Shown here: positions 34,314 to 48,215 of the stretch, piece by piece
How the letters are laid out: the number at the start of each line of letters is the position of its first letter
Position numbering within the stretch: the first letter of the stretch is position 1
Assembly (NCBI RefSeq): GCF_001618865.1
Contig: NZ_CP015136.1
Location: 5,739,001-5,803,000 of the forward strand
Direction of reading: 5' to 3'
Length of the DNA stretch: 64,000 bases
DNA from: Luteitalea pratensis
Lineage (GTDB): Bacteria > Acidobacteriota > Vicinamibacteria > Vicinamibacterales > Vicinamibacteraceae
Notes under the pieces: generated by a model
The model's database searches: none
Told to the model about the DNA's origin: nothing
The model's input: the letters and a program-made list of their open reading frames with translations, nothing else
Made by a program: the position numbers and the translations under genes

Positions 34314-34754
34314 CTACAGGCTCTCGGCGGTGCCGCCGGCGGCCTGGATCTTCTGGGCCGCGGCGCCGCTGAACTTGTGAGCCTTGACGTTGAGCGCCTT
34401 GGTCAGGTCGCCGCGCCCGAGCACCTTGATCTTCTGGTTGCCCTGGGCGAGACCCTGGCCATGGAGCACTTCCGGGTTGACGTCGGTGCCGGCGTCGAAC
34501 AGCGCCTCGAGCTGGTCGAGGTTGATCACCGCGTAGTCGCTCCGGAAGATGTTCGTGAAGCCACGCTTGGGCAGGCGACGGTGCAACGGCATCTGGCCGC
34601 CCTCGAAGCCGCGCTTGCGCTTGAAGCCCGAACGCGACTTGGCGCCCTTGTGGCCACGACCGGCCGTCTTGCCATTGCCCGATCCCTGGCCGCGGCCCAC
34701 GCGCTTGGTGGCGTGCGTCGCGCCTTTGGCAGGCTTGAGATCGCTCAGATCCAT
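34314..34754 (-). CDS. rplO: 50S ribosomal protein L15
   Basis: 146 aa late-assembly large-subunit protein. The N-terminal half is Gly/Lys/Arg rich and extended ([22 protein letters not shown]), followed by a small globular domain. The ATG starting [12 protein letters not shown] is the family start; the frame is open further upstream but that part is the heptamer array. Confidence 0.97.
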   Translation of the reverse strand: MDLSDLKPAKGATHATKRVGRGQGSGNGKTAGRGHKGAKSRSGFKRKRGFEGGQMPLHRRLPKRGFTNIFRSDYAVINLDQLEALFDAGTDVNPEVLHGQGLAQGNQKIKVLGRGDLTKALNVKAHKFSGAAAQKIQAAGGTAESL

Positions 34755-34771
34755 GATGATGTCTTTCCTGT

Positions 34772-34834
34772 CGGCCGTCGGCATTCGGCCATCGGCCATC
34801 GAGCTTCGGCGTTCGGCGTTCGGCGTTCGGCGTT
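34772..34834. repeat. Heptamer array, CGGCCGT then CGGCGTT
   Basis: Nine units: CGGCCGT, CGGCATT, CGGCCAT twice, CGAGCTT, CGGCGTT four times. It fills the rpmD-rplO gap; the four identical CGGCGTT copies look recent. The first part matches 12630 and 22157. Confidence 0.93.
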
Positions 34835-34844
34835 TCGATCGTAC

Positions 34845-35072
34845 TTATTCGACCGTCACCATGTGCCGGACCTTCTGGATCATGCCGCGCATGGCGGGAT
34901 GATCGAGGACCTCCACGGTGTGCCCAATCTTGCGCAGCCCGAGACCCTTGACGATCTCGCCCTGCTTCTTGTCGTACCCGATCACGCTGCGCACCAGGGT
35001 CACCTTGAGGGTCTTGCCCTTGGGGGCCGCTGGCGTGGCGGGCTTCTGTCGACGGGGGGTGGTTTCCGACAT
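34845..35072 (-). CDS. rpmD: 50S ribosomal protein L30
   Basis: 75 aa. An N-terminal Pro/Lys/Ala extension of about 20 residues precedes the L30 fold ([33 protein letters not shown]). ATG 35072 has a GAGG site; a GTG at 35075 directly before it is the alternative. Starts 7 bases past rpsE. Confidence 0.95.
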   Translation of the reverse strand: MSETTPRRQKPATPAAPKGKTLKVTLVRSVIGYDKKQGEIVKGLGLRKIGHTVEVLDHPAMRGMIQKVRHMVTVE

Positions 35073-35079
35073 CACGTCC

Positions 35080-35595
35080 TCAGGCGTTCAGCAGTTCTTC
35101 GACCGACTTGCCACGCAGACGGGCGATGGCCGACGGGTCCTTGAGGCCCTTGAGCCCCGCGATCGTCGCCCGCACCACGTTGTGCGGGTTGGCCGAGCCG
35201 AGCGACTTGGTCAGCACGTTCTGGATGCCGGCCGCCTCGACCACGGCGCGCACCGCACCGCCGGCGATGATCCCGGTGCCATCGGGCGCCGGCTTGAGCA
35301 GCACGCGGCCCGCGCCAAAGCGCCCGGTCACCTCGTGCGGCACCGACGTGCCCTTGAGCGGCACCTTGATCAGCGACTTCTTCGCTGCCTCGATACCCTT
35401 CTTGATGGCCGAGGGCACTTCCTTGGCCTTGCCGACGCCGAAGCCGACGTGGCCGGCGTTGTCGCCGACGATGACCAGGGCGCTGAAGGACAGGTTCTTG
35501 CCGCCCTTGACCACCTTGGTGACGCGGTTGATGGACACGACGGTGTCCTTCAGTTCGAGCTGGCTCGCGTCGATGCGATCGCGGAATTCAAACAT
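35080..35595 (-). CDS. rpsE: 30S ribosomal protein S5
   Basis: 171 aa decoding-fidelity protein of the small-subunit body. S5 N-terminal domain (about 10-75) with [24 protein letters not shown] and the [18 protein letters not shown] loop; C-terminal alpha/beta domain after that. Canonical length. Confidence 0.98.
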   Translation of the reverse strand: MFEFRDRIDASQLELKDTVVSINRVTKVVKGGKNLSFSALVIVGDNAGHVGFGVGKAKEVPSAIKKGIEAAKKSLIKVPLKGTSVPHEVTGRFGAGRVLLKPAPDGTGIIAGGAVRAVVEAAGIQNVLTKSLGSANPHNVVRATIAGLKGLKDPSAIARLRGKSVEELLNA

Positions 35596-35604
35596 GTCAG
35601 TTCC

Positions 35605-35979
35605 TCAGAACTCGAGGCCGGCTTCGCGCGCGGCGTCGGCGACGGCGCGCACGCGCCCGTGGTACAGGAACCCGCCGCGGTCGAACACGACACGGGTGAT
35701 GCCCTTGTCCTTCAGGCGCTCTGCGAGGATCCGGCCCACTGCGGCCGCCCCCTTGACGTTGCTGCCCCGCCCGCCGTCTCCGAGCTGGCCCTTGATGGCC
35801 GGCTCGGTCGTGCTCGCCGACGCCACGGTCGTGCCGGTGGCGTCGTCGATGGCCTGGACGTAAATGTGTGCCACGCTGCGGAACACGGCGAGCCGCGGCC
35901 GGGAGGCGTCACCGGCCAGCTTCTTCCGCAACCGCAGGCGGATGCGCTCGCGACGGTCCTTCTTCGTTTCAATCTTCAC
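35605..35979 (-). CDS. rplR: 50S ribosomal protein L18
   Basis: 124 aa 5S rRNA-binding protein of the central protuberance. A basic N-terminus ([17 protein letters not shown]), then [20 protein letters not shown], ending [17 protein letters not shown]. Canonical. Confidence 0.98.
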   Translation of the reverse strand: MKIETKKDRRERIRLRLRKKLAGDASRPRLAVFRSVAHIYVQAIDDATGTTVASASTTEPAIKGQLGDGGRGSNVKGAAAVGRILAERLKDKGITRVVFDRGGFLYHGRVRAVADAAREAGLEF

Positions 35980-36002
35980 GGCAGCTTCTCCGCTTCAGCG
36001 CG

Positions 36003-36539
36003 TTACTTCGCGCCGGCCTTGCCGGCCTTCTTCTTGAGCACTTCGCCGGTGTACCGGACGCCCTTCTGCTTGTACGGGTCCGGCTTGCGCAGCGATCGCA
36101 TGTTGGCCGCCACCTGGCCCACCAACTGCTTGTCGATGCCGGTCACCGTCACATGCGTCTGCTTCTCGATGGCCACGTCGATGCCCTGCGGCAACGGGAA
36201 AACCACCGGGTGCGAGTAGCCGAGCGCGAAGTGCACGTCGCGGCCCTTCACCTCGGCGCGGTAGCCGACGCCGACGATGTCCAACTCGCGCTTGAACCCC
36301 TCGGACACGCCCTGGACGGCATTGGCCACCAGTGTCCGGCCGAGGCCGTGGAACTTGCGCTGCTCGCGCGCCTCGCCGACGCTCGTGACGATCTGGCCGT
36401 CCTCGAGCGCCATCGTGACGCCCGGGGGCAGCAACTGCGACAGCTGGCCCTTGGGCCCCTTCACCTCGACCAGGCCGTCCCTGAGGTTGATCTGCACACC
36501 CTTGGGGACGGGGATCGGCTTCTTGCCAATTCGAGACAT
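36003..36539 (-). CDS. rplF: 50S ribosomal protein L6
   Basis: 178 aa, near the GTPase centre. Starts [19 protein letters not shown] and carries the L6 signature [15 protein letters not shown] in the second domain. Ends in a Lys/Ala-rich tail. Canonical length. Confidence 0.98.
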   Translation of the reverse strand: MSRIGKKPIPVPKGVQINLRDGLVEVKGPKGQLSQLLPPGVTMALEDGQIVTSVGEAREQRKFHGLGRTLVANAVQGVSEGFKRELDIVGVGYRAEVKGRDVHFALGYSHPVVFPLPQGIDVAIEKQTHVTVTGIDKQLVGQVAANMRSLRKPDPYKQKGVRYTGEVLKKKAGKAGAK

Positions 36540-36551
36540 GTTCCTCAGTCC

Positions 36552-36959
36552 TTACCAGACGTTGCAGAGCACTTCGCCGCCGACGCCGGCCTGGCTGGCC
36601 TGGCGTCCCGTCATCACGCCCTGCGACGTGGTCAGGATCGCGGTGCCGAGCCCGCCGAGCACTGTGGGCACCGACTCGCGCCCGAAGTAGACGCGGCGGC
36701 CGGGGCGGCTCACCCGCTCGAGTCCGGAGATCACGCGTTCACCGCGCGGACCGTACTTGAGGGCGATCCGCACCACCTTCTGCGGGGACTCCGGCGTCGT
36801 CGGGTTGTCAATCAGCTTGAAGCTGCCGATGTACCCCTCGGATTCCAGAATGCGGGCGATTTCGAGCTTCATCTTCGACGCGGGCACGTCCACGCGCGTG
36901 TGGCGCGACTGGACGGCATTGCGAATCCGCGTGAGCATGTCGGCAATCGGGTCAGTCAT
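36552..36959 (-). CDS. rpsH: 30S ribosomal protein S8
   Basis: 135 aa, binds the central domain of 16S rRNA and in E. coli also represses the spc operon. [17 protein letters not shown] is the family start; C-terminal motif [17 protein letters not shown] site lies before ATG 36959. The frame remains open upstream but without homology. Confidence 0.98.
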   Translation of the reverse strand: MTDPIADMLTRIRNAVQSRHTRVDVPASKMKLEIARILESEGYIGSFKLIDNPTTPESPQKVVRIALKYGPRGERVISGLERVSRPGRRVYFGRESVPTVLGGLGTAILTTSQGVMTGRQASQAGVGGEVLCNVW

Positions 36960-37076
36960 ACTTGTCCTCGTGGGCCGGGCGCCGCGCGGGCCTCTTGGCT
37001 CCGGCGCGCGCTCCACGGCAGCGCGGTTCCCGCGGCCTCTCGACCGTCGGGCCTGCGCTCCCGGCCCTGCTGTGGC

Positions 37077-37262
37077 TTACCAGCTGCTCTTGGTCACACC
37101 CGCGACCTCGCCCTTGAGGGCGAGCTCACGGAAACAGAGACGGCACAGGGCGAACTTCCGCAGGTAGGCCCGCGGCCGGCCGCATCGCCCGCACCGGTTA
37201 CGGGCGCGGACCTGGAATTTCTGTGGCTTGTGTTCCTTGGCAATCTTTGCAGTTGTGGCCAT
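37077..37262 (-). CDS. rpsN: 30S ribosomal protein S14, zinc (type Z)
   Basis: 61 aa short form with the zinc ligands CGRC and CRLC. The start follows the rplE stop by one base (TGACATG). A 117-base gap separates it from rpsH; I see no repeat array there. Confidence 0.97.
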   Translation of the reverse strand: MATTAKIAKEHKPQKFQVRARNRCGRCGRPRAYLRKFALCRLCFRELALKGEVAGVTKSSW

Positions 37263-37263
37263 G

Positions 37264-37806
37264 TCAGCTCTGCCTGAACGGGAAACCGAGGAGCTGCAGC
37301 AGGCGGCGCGACTCCTCGTCGGTCTTGGCCGTGGTGACCACGGTGATGTTCATGCCGCGCGGCTTGTCCACGCGCATGTAGTCGATTTCCGGGAAGAGCA
37401 ACTGGTCCTTCAGCCCGAGCGTGTAATTGCCACGCCCGTCGAAGCCCTTCGTCGGGATGCCCCGGAAGTCGCGCACGCGCGGCAGCGACATCGAGATCAG
37501 TCGATCGAGGAAGTCGAACATCCGCTCGCCACGCAGCGTGACCATCGTGCCGATGGGCATGCCCTGGCGGACACGGAACTGGGCAATCGACTTCTTGGCG
37601 CGCGTGACCACGGGCTTCTGGCCCGCGATGCGCATCAGTTCGTCGGCCGCGACGTCCACGATCTTCGCGTTCTGGGTGGCCTCGCCGAGCCCGAGGTTGA
37701 TCACCACCTTGGTGATCTTCGGGGTCGCCATCACGTTGGCGTACCCGAACTCCTTCTGCAGCGCCGGCGCCACCTCCCCGGTGTAGCGCTCCTTCAGCCG
37801 GCTCAT
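37264..37806 (-). CDS. rplE: 50S ribosomal protein L5
   Basis: 180 aa 5S rRNA-binding protein that contacts P-site t[21 protein letters not shown]-type core and the [19 protein letters not shown] motif. The ATG overlaps the rplX stop by ATGA. Confidence 0.98.
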   Translation of the reverse strand: MSRLKERYTGEVAPALQKEFGYANVMATPKITKVVINLGLGEATQNAKIVDVAADELMRIAGQKPVVTRAKKSIAQFRVRQGMPIGTMVTLRGERMFDFLDRLISMSLPRVRDFRGIPTKGFDGRGNYTLGLKDQLLFPEIDYMRVDKPRGMNITVVTTAKTDEESRRLLQLLGFPFRQS

Positions 37807-38135
37807 TTGTCGATCACTCCGCCGTCCTTGCGCCGGCTGACACGGACCTTGCGGCCGTCGCTCTCGGTGCGCATCCCCACGCGGGTGCGCTTGCCCGAGA
37901 CCGGGTCCACCAGCATCACGTTGGAGGCATGGATGGCCGCCTCCTGCTCCACGATGCCGCCCTGCACCTGCTTCTGGGGGTTCGGCTTCGTGTGCCGCTT
38001 GACGAGGTTCACGCCCTCGATCACCACCCGGTTGCGCTCGGCATCCACCAGGGTCACCCGCCCGCGCTTGCCGCGATCACGGCCGGCGATGACGATGACC
38101 TCGTCGTTCTTGCGAATCCGCTTCAAGCCAGCCAT
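37803..38135 (-). CDS. rplX: 50S ribosomal protein L24
   Basis: 110 aa assembly-initiator protein. KOW motif near the start ([19 protein letters not shown]), then [14 protein letters not shown]. Stop overlaps rplE; start lies 3 bases past rplN. Confidence 0.98.
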   Translation of the reverse strand: MAGLKRIRKNDEVIVIAGRDRGKRGRVTLVDAERNRVVIEGVNLVKRHTKPNPQKQVQGGIVEQEAAIHASNVMLVDPVSGKRTRVGMRTESDGRKVRVSRRKDGGVIDK

Positions 38136-38138
38136 CGC

Positions 38139-38507
38139 CTACAGCACCTCTGGGGCGAGCGAGATGATCTTCATGAACTTCCGCTCGCGCAGTTCGCGCG
38201 CCACCGGGCCGAAGACACGGGTCCCGATCGGCTCGCCATCGTCTTTCACCAGCACCGCGGCGTTGCGGTCGAAGCGGATGTAGCTGCCATCCTTACGGCG
38301 CTGTTCCTTGCGCGTCCGCACGATGACCGCCTTGACCACCTGCCCCTTCTTCACGTTGCCGTCCGGCGCCGCTTCCTTCACCGACGCGGTGACGATGTCA
38401 CCGAGCCGCGCGTAGCGCCCGGTCGACCCGCCAATCGGGTTGATGACCGAGATCTTGCGCGCGCCGGAGTTGTCGGCCACGTCCAGGATCGATCGCATCT
38501 GAATCAT
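38139..38507 (-). CDS. rplN: 50S ribosomal protein L14
   Basis: 122 aa, binds 23S rRNA at the subunit interface. [19 protein letters not shown] start and the [20 protein letters not shown] core are canonical. In E. coli this is the first gene of spc; here it follows rpsQ by 10 bases, so S10 and spc genes may be read as one unit. Confidence 0.98.
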   Translation of the reverse strand: MIQMRSILDVADNSGARKISVINPIGGSTGRYARLGDIVTASVKEAAPDGNVKKGQVVKAVIVRTRKEQRRKDGSYIRFDRNAAVLVKDDGEPIGTRVFGPVARELRERKFMKIISLAPEVL

Positions 38508-38517
38508 CGCGTGTCTC

Positions 38518-38772
38518 CTAGATGACCTTCGCCCGCTCGACGATGCGCGACACCGCGAACCGCTTGCGGCGGCTCAGCGGACGGCTCTCGACGATCGCGA
38601 CCGTGTCGCCGACCTTCGCGGTGTTGGCCTCGTCGTGCGCCATGAACCGCGATGTCTTGCGCTGGCCCTTGCCGTACACGTCGTGGCGCACCTGGCGCGT
38701 CACGGCGACGACAACTCCCTTGTCCATCTTGTCGCTGACGACGCGACCGACGATTTCTGCCTTGGCTGCCAT
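38518..38772 (-). CDS. rpsQ: 30S ribosomal protein S17
   Basis: 84 aa OB-fold protein that binds 16S rRNA early in assembly. Core [16 protein letters not shown] and the [21 protein letters not shown] ending are canonical. It follows rpmC. Confidence 0.98.
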   Translation of the reverse strand: MAAKAEIVGRVVSDKMDKGVVVAVTRQVRHDVYGKGQRKTSRFMAHDEANTAKVGDTVAIVESRPLSRRKRFAVSRIVERAKVI

Positions 38773-38803
38773 AGCTCGCTTCCTGCTCTCTCCGCGGCGC
38801 GCC

Positions 38804-39001
38804 CTAGCGGGCGTCGGCCTTCTGCCGCAGCACGGTCTTGACCCGCGCCAGATCCCGGCGCAGGTCCCGGATCTGCAGCGGCCTGTCCAGCTGTCCCATC
38901 GCCTTGCGGATCCGCAGCGTGAACAGTTCCTTGTCGATCTCCGTCGCGCGCTGCTCCAGCTGCTCGACGCCGAGGTCCTTGAATTCCGCTACCTTGGCCA
39001 T
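38804..39001 (-). CDS. rpmC: 50S ribosomal protein L29
   Basis: 65 aa helical protein at the tunnel exit where SRP and trigger factor dock. The ATG ([15 protein letters not shown]) overlaps the rplP stop by ATGA. Contains IRDLRRDLARVKTVLRQK. Confidence 0.97.
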   Translation of the reverse strand: MAKVAEFKDLGVEQLEQRATEIDKELFTLRIRKAMGQLDRPLQIRDLRRDLARVKTVLRQKADAR

Positions 39002-39429
39002 CACGCCCGCTCCTGCTGCGCTGCGAACCGCACCGCGAACTTCGTGTGGATCGGCAGCTTGGCCGCCGCCAGTTCCATCGCACGCTTGGCCGTCACCTCG
39101 TCCACCCCCTCCATCTCGAAGAGGATGCGACCGGGCTTGATCACGCACACCCAGGCCTCCGGGGCGCCCTTGCCCTTACCCATACGGGTTTCCTGCGGCT
39201 TCTTGGTGATCGGCTTGTCCGGGAACACCCGGATCCAGATCTTGCCGCCGCGCTTGATGAAGCGGGTCATCGCGATACGCGCCGCTTCGATCTGGCGCGC
39301 CGTCAGCCAGCAGGGCTCGAGCGCCTTCAGCCCGTAGTCACCGAAGGCGACATCGGACCCGCGCCAGGCCTTGCCTGTCATGCGTCCCCGCTGCTGCTTG
39401 CGGTACTTGACCTTCTTGGGCATCAACAT
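39001..39429 (-). CDS. rplP: 50S ribosomal protein L16
   Basis: 142 aa, at the A-site cleft of the large subunit. The start [17 protein letters not shown] aligns with the usual MLQPKRTKFRK, which favours the ATG at 39429 over the one two codons later. The [21 protein letters not shown] core is canonical. Confidence 0.98.
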   Translation of the reverse strand: MLMPKKVKYRKQQRGRMTGKAWRGSDVAFGDYGLKALEPCWLTARQIEAARIAMTRFIKRGGKIWIRVFPDKPITKKPQETRMGKGKGAPEAWVCVIKPGRILFEMEGVDEVTAKRAMELAAAKLPIHTKFAVRFAAQQERA

Positions 39430-39441
39430 GGCGAATCGTTC

Positions 39442-40131
<690 letters not shown>

Positions 40132-40143
40132 GCGTCTCTCGTC

Positions 40144-40563
40144 CTATTCCTGAGTACTGGCAACGCCCGCGGTCTTGCGCGTGCGCGGCTTGGTGGGGGC
40201 CTGCGGGGCCCGACGACGCACCGGCCGCTCGGCCACCTGCACCGTGAGGTGCGCCGTGCGCTTCACGACGCGAAAGGCGCGGCCCATCGGAGCCGGGCGG
40301 ACGCGCTTGAACGACGTGCCCTGGTCGGCATACGCCGCCGACACGTACAGCCGCTCGACGTCGCCGCCGAAACCCTCGGCCTGCTGCGCGTTGGCGATCG
40401 CCGACTTGAGCAGCCTGTGAATGTTCTTGGCCACACCCTTGGTCGAGAACTTGAGCGTCGCCAGCGCGCCGGTCACGTCCTTGCCACGAATGAGGTCCAG
40501 CACGAGCCCGGCCTTCTGCGCCGACGTGCGGACACTGCGGGAGGTCGCTGTCGCTTGCACCAT
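40144..40563 (-). CDS. rplV: 50S ribosomal protein L22
   Basis: 139 aa, its beta-hairpin lines the exit tunnel. The core matches (VLDLIRGKDVTGALATLKF; KRVRPAPMGRAFRVVKRTAHLTV). A Pro/Arg/Lys-rich C-terminal tail of about 25 residues goes beyond the 110 aa of E. coli L22. Confidence 0.97.
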   Translation of the reverse strand: MVQATATSRSVRTSAQKAGLVLDLIRGKDVTGALATLKFSTKGVAKNIHRLLKSAIANAQQAEGFGGDVERLYVSAAYADQGTSFKRVRPAPMGRAFRVVKRTAHLTVQVAERPVRRRAPQAPTKPRTRKTAGVASTQE

Positions 40564-40573
40564 CGTCGTCTCC

Positions 40574-40852
40574 CTACTTCCCGGCCTTCTCGGCCTTCAG
40601 GGGATGCCCCTTGAAGGACCGCGTCGCGGCGAACTCGCCCAGCTTGTGGCCGACCATGTTCTCGGTCACGTACACCGGCACGAACTTCTTGCCGTTGTGC
40701 ACCGCGAGCGTGTGCCCGATCATCTCGGGAATCACCGTCGACCGTCGTGACCAGGTCTTGATGACCTTCTTCTCGTTGGCGGCATTCATCGCCTCGATCT
40801 TCTCGAGGAGTGGCGTGTCGATGAACGGGCCCTTCTTCAGCGATCTGCTCAT
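40574..40852 (-). CDS. rpsS: 30S ribosomal protein S19
   Basis: 92 aa head protein. [20 protein letters not shown] start and [23 protein letters not shown] core are canonical. Follows rplB by 9 bases. Confidence 0.98.
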   Translation of the reverse strand: MSRSLKKGPFIDTPLLEKIEAMNAANEKKVIKTWSRRSTVIPEMIGHTLAVHNGKKFVPVYVTENMVGHKLGEFAATRSFKGHPLKAEKAGK

Positions 40853-40861
40853 GGTTCCGGC

Positions 40862-41686
40862 CTACTTCTGCCTGCGCGTGACGATGAACGCGTCGGTCGA
40901 CTTGCGGTTGCGCGTCTTGTAGCCCTTGGTGGGCACCCCCCACGGGGTCACGGGGTGACGGCCGCCCGAGGTCTTGCCCTCGCCGCCGCCGAGCGGGTGA
41001 TCCACCGGGTTCATGGCCACGCCGCGGACGTGCGGACGCTTGCCCAGCCAGCGGCTGCGGCCGGCCTTGCCGATCGACACGTTCTCGTGATCGACATTGC
41101 CCACCTGGCCCACCGTGGCGTAGCACTCCATGTTCACCAGGCGCACCTCGCTCGAGGGCATCCGCAACGTGGCGTACTCGCCTTCCTTGGCCACCACCTG
41201 CACCGCGGCCCCGGCGCTGCGCGCCATCTGGCCGCCCTTGCCGGGGCGGAGTTCCACGTTGTGCACGACCGTGCCCAGCGGGATGTTCTTGAGCGGCAGG
41301 GCGTTGCCCGGCAGGATGTCGGCCGTCGCGCCCGCCACGATCGAGTCGCCCACCTTCAGCCCGAGCGGGTGCAGGATGTAGCGCTTCTCGCCATCGGCGT
41401 ACGTCACCAGCGCGATCCGCGCCGAACGGTTCGGGTCGTACTCGACCGTCGACACCTTCGCCGGGATGTCCCGCTTGTCACGGCGGAAGTCGATGATGCG
41501 ATAGGTCCGCTTGTGTCCACCGCCGCGCCACCAGATGGTCAACTCACCCTGGTTGTTGCGGCCGCCCGACTTCTTCAGCGGCTCGGTGAGCGGCTTGTAG
41601 GGTTCGGTGGACGTGATTTCGTCGAAGGTCTGCACCGTCTGGAAACGGCGCCCCGCCGACGTCGGCTTGTACGTTCGTACTGGCAT
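40862..41686 (-). CDS. rplB: 50S ribosomal protein L2
   Basis: 274 aa, needed for subunit joining and peptidyl transferase activity. The conserved [16 protein letters not shown] loop carries the functional His. Basic C-terminus ([18 protein letters not shown]). Canonical length. Confidence 0.99.
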   Translation of the reverse strand: MPVRTYKPTSAGRRFQTVQTFDEITSTEPYKPLTEPLKKSGGRNNQGELTIWWRGGGHKRTYRIIDFRRDKRDIPAKVSTVEYDPNRSARIALVTYADGEKRYILHPLGLKVGDSIVAGATADILPGNALPLKNIPLGTVVHNVELRPGKGGQMARSAGAAVQVVAKEGEYATLRMPSSEVRLVNMECYATVGQVGNVDHENVSIGKAGRSRWLGKRPHVRGVAMNPVDHPLGGGEGKTSGGRHPVTPWGVPTKGYKTRNRKSTDAFIVTRRQK

Positions 41687-41698
41687 GATCGTCCTCGC

Positions 41699-41989
41699 TT
41701 ACGCGATCTCCAGGATCTCGGGGACCTTCTGGTCGGCCTGCAGGCGAACGTAGGCCTTCTTCCAGTCGCTGCGGCGGCCGACGAAGCGGCCCTGGCGCTT
41801 CAGCTTGCCGCGCTGGCTCGCCGTGCGGACGGCCGCCACCTTGGCGCCGAACAACTGCTCGACGGCCTGCTTGATCTCCACCTTGGTGGCGTCCACGTGC
41901 ACCTCGAAGGCGAGCACGTTCTGCAGCTCGCGCTGCAGGGTGCTCTTCTCGGTGACGAGCGGCCGGCGGATGACGTCGGTGAGTTTCAT
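41699..41989 (-). CDS. rplW: 50S ribosomal protein L23
   Basis: 96 aa tunnel-exit protein, docking site for trigger factor. VIRRPLVTEKSTLQRELQNVLAFEVHVDATKVEIK is the usual core, split here by family-typical short loops. Lies between rplD and rplB. Confidence 0.98.
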   Translation of the reverse strand: MKLTDVIRRPLVTEKSTLQRELQNVLAFEVHVDATKVEIKQAVEQLFGAKVAAVRTASQRGKLKRQGRFVGRRSDWKKAYVRLQADQKVPEILEIA

Positions 41990-42020
41990 GATTCTTCGTC
42001 CCTGGTCTGCGGCTCGCGCC

Positions 42021-42641
42021 TCAGCCCAGCGTCTCCTGCAAGCGCGTCAGCGCCGCCTGGCTGGCAATGACCCTGGCGCAGTCCATCACGTCACGCGCCG
42101 TCACCCGGTTGGCCGGCACGAGCTTCACGCCCGGGAGGTTGCGCGTCGACAGCACCAGCGCATCGGCCGGCGCGACGTCGATCACGAGCGTCTTGCGCGT
42201 GTGGCCAAGGTCCTTGAGCAATTGCGCGGCCGCGCGCGTCTTCGCCTCGGTCACCGCCAGCGCGTCCACCACGACCACCTGGCCGTCGCGAATCTTCGCG
42301 GCCAGCGCATCACGCAGCGCGCCGAGCGCCATCTTCTTCGGGAAGGCGTAGCCGTAGTCGCGCGGCTGCGGGCCGAGCGTCGTCCCGCCCTTGCGCCAGA
42401 TCGGGTTGCGCACGTCGCTGACACGCGCCCGGCCGGTACCCTTCTGCTTCCACAGCTTGCGGCCCGAACCGGCCACCTCGCCGCGCGTCTTGGTCGCGTG
42501 CGTGCCCCGACGGGCCTCGGCCTGCTCGTGGCGGACCGCTTCCCAGATCAGGTCGGTGCGCACGCGATTGCCGAACACCTCGTCGCGGAGGTCGAGCGCG
42601 CCCACCTTCTGGTTGCTGGTGTTGACGACGTCGAGCTGCAT
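42021..42641 (-). CDS. rplD: 50S ribosomal protein L4
   Basis: 206 aa; in E. coli it also represses the S10 operon. The extended tunnel loop is present (RGTHATKTRGEVAGSGRKLW, KGTGRARVSDVRNPIWRKGG). The ATG overlaps the rplC stop by one base (TAATG). Confidence 0.98.
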   Translation of the reverse strand: MQLDVVNTSNQKVGALDLRDEVFGNRVRTDLIWEAVRHEQAEARRGTHATKTRGEVAGSGRKLWKQKGTGRARVSDVRNPIWRKGGTTLGPQPRDYGYAFPKKMALGALRDALAAKIRDGQVVVVDALAVTEAKTRAAAQLLKDLGHTRKTLVIDVAPADALVLSTRNLPGVKLVPANRVTARDVMDCARVIASQAALTRLQETLG

Positions 42642-43315
42642 TACTTCTTCCCCTTCTTCGTCTCGACCTGCGCCACGCGCACCGGCTTGGCCTTGCGCGC
42701 CTTGCGGATCAGGACGATGCCGTTGCGCGGCCCGGGCACGGCGCCCTTGATCAGGAGCAGGTGGTTGTCGCCATCCACGCGCACGATCTTGAGGTTGTGC
42801 ACCGTGACACGGTCGTAGCCCATGTGGCCCGCGGCCCGCATGCCCTTGACCACGCGCGAGGGGTAGGACGACGCGCCAATCGAGCCAGGCGCCCGGTGGA
42901 ACATGGAGCCGTGCGAGGCCGCGCCGCCCGCGAACCCGTGGCGCTTCATCACGCCCTGGAAGCCCATGCCGCGGGAAGTGCCGATGACATCCACTACTTC
43001 GCCGTCGGTGAACACCGCGGAAGCAAGCACTTCGCTGCCGGCAGTCACGCCGTCACCCGAGATGCCGACCTCGCGACGCACGCGCGTCGGGGGGACGTTG
43101 GCCTTCGCGTAGTGGCCCTGCAGGCCGCGGCTCACCCTGGCCGGCTTGTCCTCGACCAGGCCGATCTGCGCCGATTCGTAGCCGTCGGTCTGCGCGGTCT
43201 TGGTCTGCACCACCACGCAGGGGCCGGCCTTGATCACGGTGACCGGCGTCACGACGCCATCCGCGCCGAACACCTGCGTCATCCCGATCTTCTTGCCGAT
43301 GATTCCCGTCACCAT
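42641..43315 (-). CDS. rplC: 50S ribosomal protein L3
   Basis: 224 aa early-assembly protein. Start [17 protein letters not shown] is the family start; the [17 protein letters not shown] loop reaches toward the peptidyl transferase centre. The 124-base gap to rpsJ upstream holds two REP elements. Confidence 0.98.
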   Translation of the reverse strand: MVTGIIGKKIGMTQVFGADGVVTPVTVIKAGPCVVVQTKTAQTDGYESAQIGLVEDKPARVSRGLQGHYAKANVPPTRVRREVGISGDGVTAGSEVLASAVFTDGEVVDVIGTSRGMGFQGVMKRHGFAGGAASHGSMFHRAPGSIGASSYPSRVVKGMRAAGHMGYDRVTVHNLKIVRVDGDNHLLLIKGAVPGPRNGIVLIRKARKAKPVRVAQVETKKGKK

Positions 43316-43385
43316 CGTTGTGTCTCTCGCCTTCGGGGTCCGTCTACCGATGCCAAGCGCGGCAGCGATGCGCCAACCCATCTCT

Positions 43386-43411
43386 GGCCGGTCTCGGAGA
43401 GCCGGCCCTAC
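43386..43411 (-). repeat. REP element between rpsJ and rplC
   Basis: GTAG, arm GGCCGGCTC, loop TCC and a complementary arm with one inserted base. It lies 7 bases from a second REP of another arm class (43419-43443), both in the same orientation. Confidence 0.84.
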
Positions 43412-43418
43412 CGAAAGT

Positions 43419-43439
43419 CCGTCGGATGAAATCCGACGG

Positions 43440-43443
<4 letters not shown>
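43419..43443 (-). repeat. 25-base REP element overlapping the rpsJ stop
   Basis: GTAG, arm CCGTCGGAT, loop TTC, perfect complementary arm. The TAG is the rpsJ stop codon. Arm class shared with the pilB element (14487-14511), where two arm bases differ. Confidence 0.86.
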
Positions 43444-43775
<332 letters not shown>

Positions 43776-43796
43776 AGTCGTTTTCCTATCGCGTTG

Positions 43797-43821
43797 GTAG
43801 GGACGCCTGTCCCAGGCGTCC
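43797..43821 (+). repeat. REP element, left half of a second REPIN-like pair
   Basis: Plus-strand GTAG, arm GGACGCCTG, loop TCC, perfect complementary arm. Compared with the element at 30956 the last arm base pair is flipped (C-G to G-C), a compensatory change. Confidence 0.86.
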
Positions 43822-43857
43822 ATCACTGCCATCGCCCCGCGACTGCTGCGCGGTGAT

Positions 43858-43882
43858 GGCCGGCTCGGAGAGCCGGCCCTAC
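43858..43882 (-). repeat. REP element, right half of a second REPIN-like pair
   Basis: Minus-strand GTAG, arm GGCCGGCTC, loop TCC, perfect complementary arm. Inverted to 43797-43821; the pair spans 86 bases between tuf and rpsJ. Confidence 0.86.
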
Positions 43883-43889
43883 CACCGAA

Positions 43890-43910
43890 GTCGTCGGCGC
43901 TGCCGACGAC
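43890..43910 (-). repeat. Palindrome directly after the tuf stop
   Basis: A perfect 9-bp arm (GTCGTCGGC), 3-base loop and complementary arm, starting right after the tuf TAA. It has the arm and loop geometry of the REP elements but with AGTAA instead of GTAG before it. No U-run follows, so I do not call it a terminator. Confidence 0.65.
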
Positions 43911-45098
<1,188 letters not shown>

Positions 45099-45141
45099 TG
45101 CGCCTGATCTCCGGTTCTACGGGTCCGTGACGGAACTGTGA

Positions 45142-47256
<2,115 letters not shown>

Positions 47257-47280
47257 TGATCGAGTACTCGAGTAAGAAAA

Positions 47281-47334
47281 CGAAATTCTGACCTTATGAA
47301 ATTGTGAAATTGCGGGATTTCACAATTTCAGAAT
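47281..47334. repeat. 8-base AT-rich array between rpsG and fusA
   Basis: Units of the TGAAATTG type, arranged so that a perfect 14-bp stem forms (47297-47310 with 47317-47330, 6-base loop). Related to the array at 31251-31306. There is no U-run on either side. Confidence 0.83.
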
Positions 47335-47353
47335 CTCACCACCAGGATCGGCG

Positions 47354-47827
47354 CTACCAGCGGTAGTGAGCGAAGGCCTTGTTGGCCTCGGCCATGCGAT
47401 GCGTGTCCTCACGCTTCTTCACGGCCCCACCGCGCATGTTGCTCGCGTCGAGCAGCTCGTTGGCGAGCTTCTCTTCCATCGTCTTGCCATCGCCACGCGA
47501 CCGGGAGTAGCTGACCAGCCAACGAATCGCCAGCGACAGGCGGCGGTTGACGTTGACCTCGATCGGCACCTGGTAGTTCGATCCACCGACGCGCCGCGAC
47601 TTCACTTCAAGGCTCGGCTTCGTGTTGTCGATGGCCTTCTTGAAGACCTTGAGGGGCTCCTCGCCGGTCTTCTCCTGGATCATCTCGAAGCTCTTGTACA
47701 GAATCCGCTCCGCGGTGCTCCGCTTCCCGTCGCTCATCACCGACCCGATGAACTTGGTCACCAGGGCGCTGTTGTAGAGCGGGTCCGGCGTGACCTCGCG
47801 CTTGGCAATTACTCGTCTGCGTGGCAT
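47354..47827 (-). CDS. rpsG: 30S ribosomal protein S7
   Basis: 157 aa head-assembly protein; regulator of the str operon in E. coli. [20 protein letters not shown] start and [18 protein letters not shown] core are canonical. Follows rpsL by 13 bases. Confidence 0.98.
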   Translation of the reverse strand: MPRRRVIAKREVTPDPLYNSALVTKFIGSVMSDGKRSTAERILYKSFEMIQEKTGEEPLKVFKKAIDNTKPSLEVKSRRVGGSNYQVPIEVNVNRRLSLAIRWLVSYSRSRGDGKTMEEKLANELLDASNMRGGAVKKREDTHRMAEANKAFAHYRW

Positions 47828-47840
47828 CTCAGCTCAGCTC

Positions 47841-48215
47841 CTACGACTTCGGCCGCTTGGCGCCGTACTTGGACCGACCCTGCCGGCGGTTCGCGACGCC
47901 CGTGGCGTCCAGCGTGCCCCGCACGACGTGGTAACGGACACCCGGGAGGTCCTTCACGCGGCCCCCGCGGATGAGCACCAGCGAGTGCTCCTGCAGGTTG
48001 TGGCCGACGCCCGGGATGTAGGTCGTCACCTCGATCTTGTTGGTCAACCGCACACGCGCCACCTTGCGGAGCGCCGAGTTCGGCTTCTTGGGCGTCTGGG
48101 TGAACACCCGGACACAGACCCCCCGCTTCTGCGGGCTCTCCTGCAGTGCAGGGCTCTTGGTCTTGTCGATGACCGCTTCGCGGCCCTTGCGGACAAGCTG
48201 ACTGATGGTCGGCAC
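47841..48215 (-). CDS. rpsL: 30S ribosomal protein S12
   Basis: 124 aa decoding-centre protein. The [17 protein letters not shown] and [16 protein letters not shown] loops are intact, with the wild-type Lys residues at the positions linked to streptomycin resistance. Start is GTG ([11 protein letters not shown]), with a GGTGGAG site at good spacing; the longer upstream opening has no homology. First gene of the str operon. Confidence 0.97.
   Translation of the reverse strand: MPTISQLVRKGREAVIDKTKSPALQESPQKRGVCVRVFTQTPKKPNSALRKVARVRLTNKIEVTTYIPGVGHNLQEHSLVLIRGGRVKDLPGVRYHVVRGTLDATGVANRRQGRSKYGAKRPKS

Noticed and set aside
40855-40866. REP at the rplB stop (AAG TAG GCC)
   Set aside because: The GTAG is followed by the rpsS ribosome-binding region, with no palindrome; this shows that AAG-TAG gene ends alone do not define a REP.
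43890-43910. Intrinsic terminator after tuf
   Set aside because: The stem is perfect, but no U-run follows on the minus strand and rpsJ of the same cluster is downstream; its arm and loop sizes match the REP elements instead.
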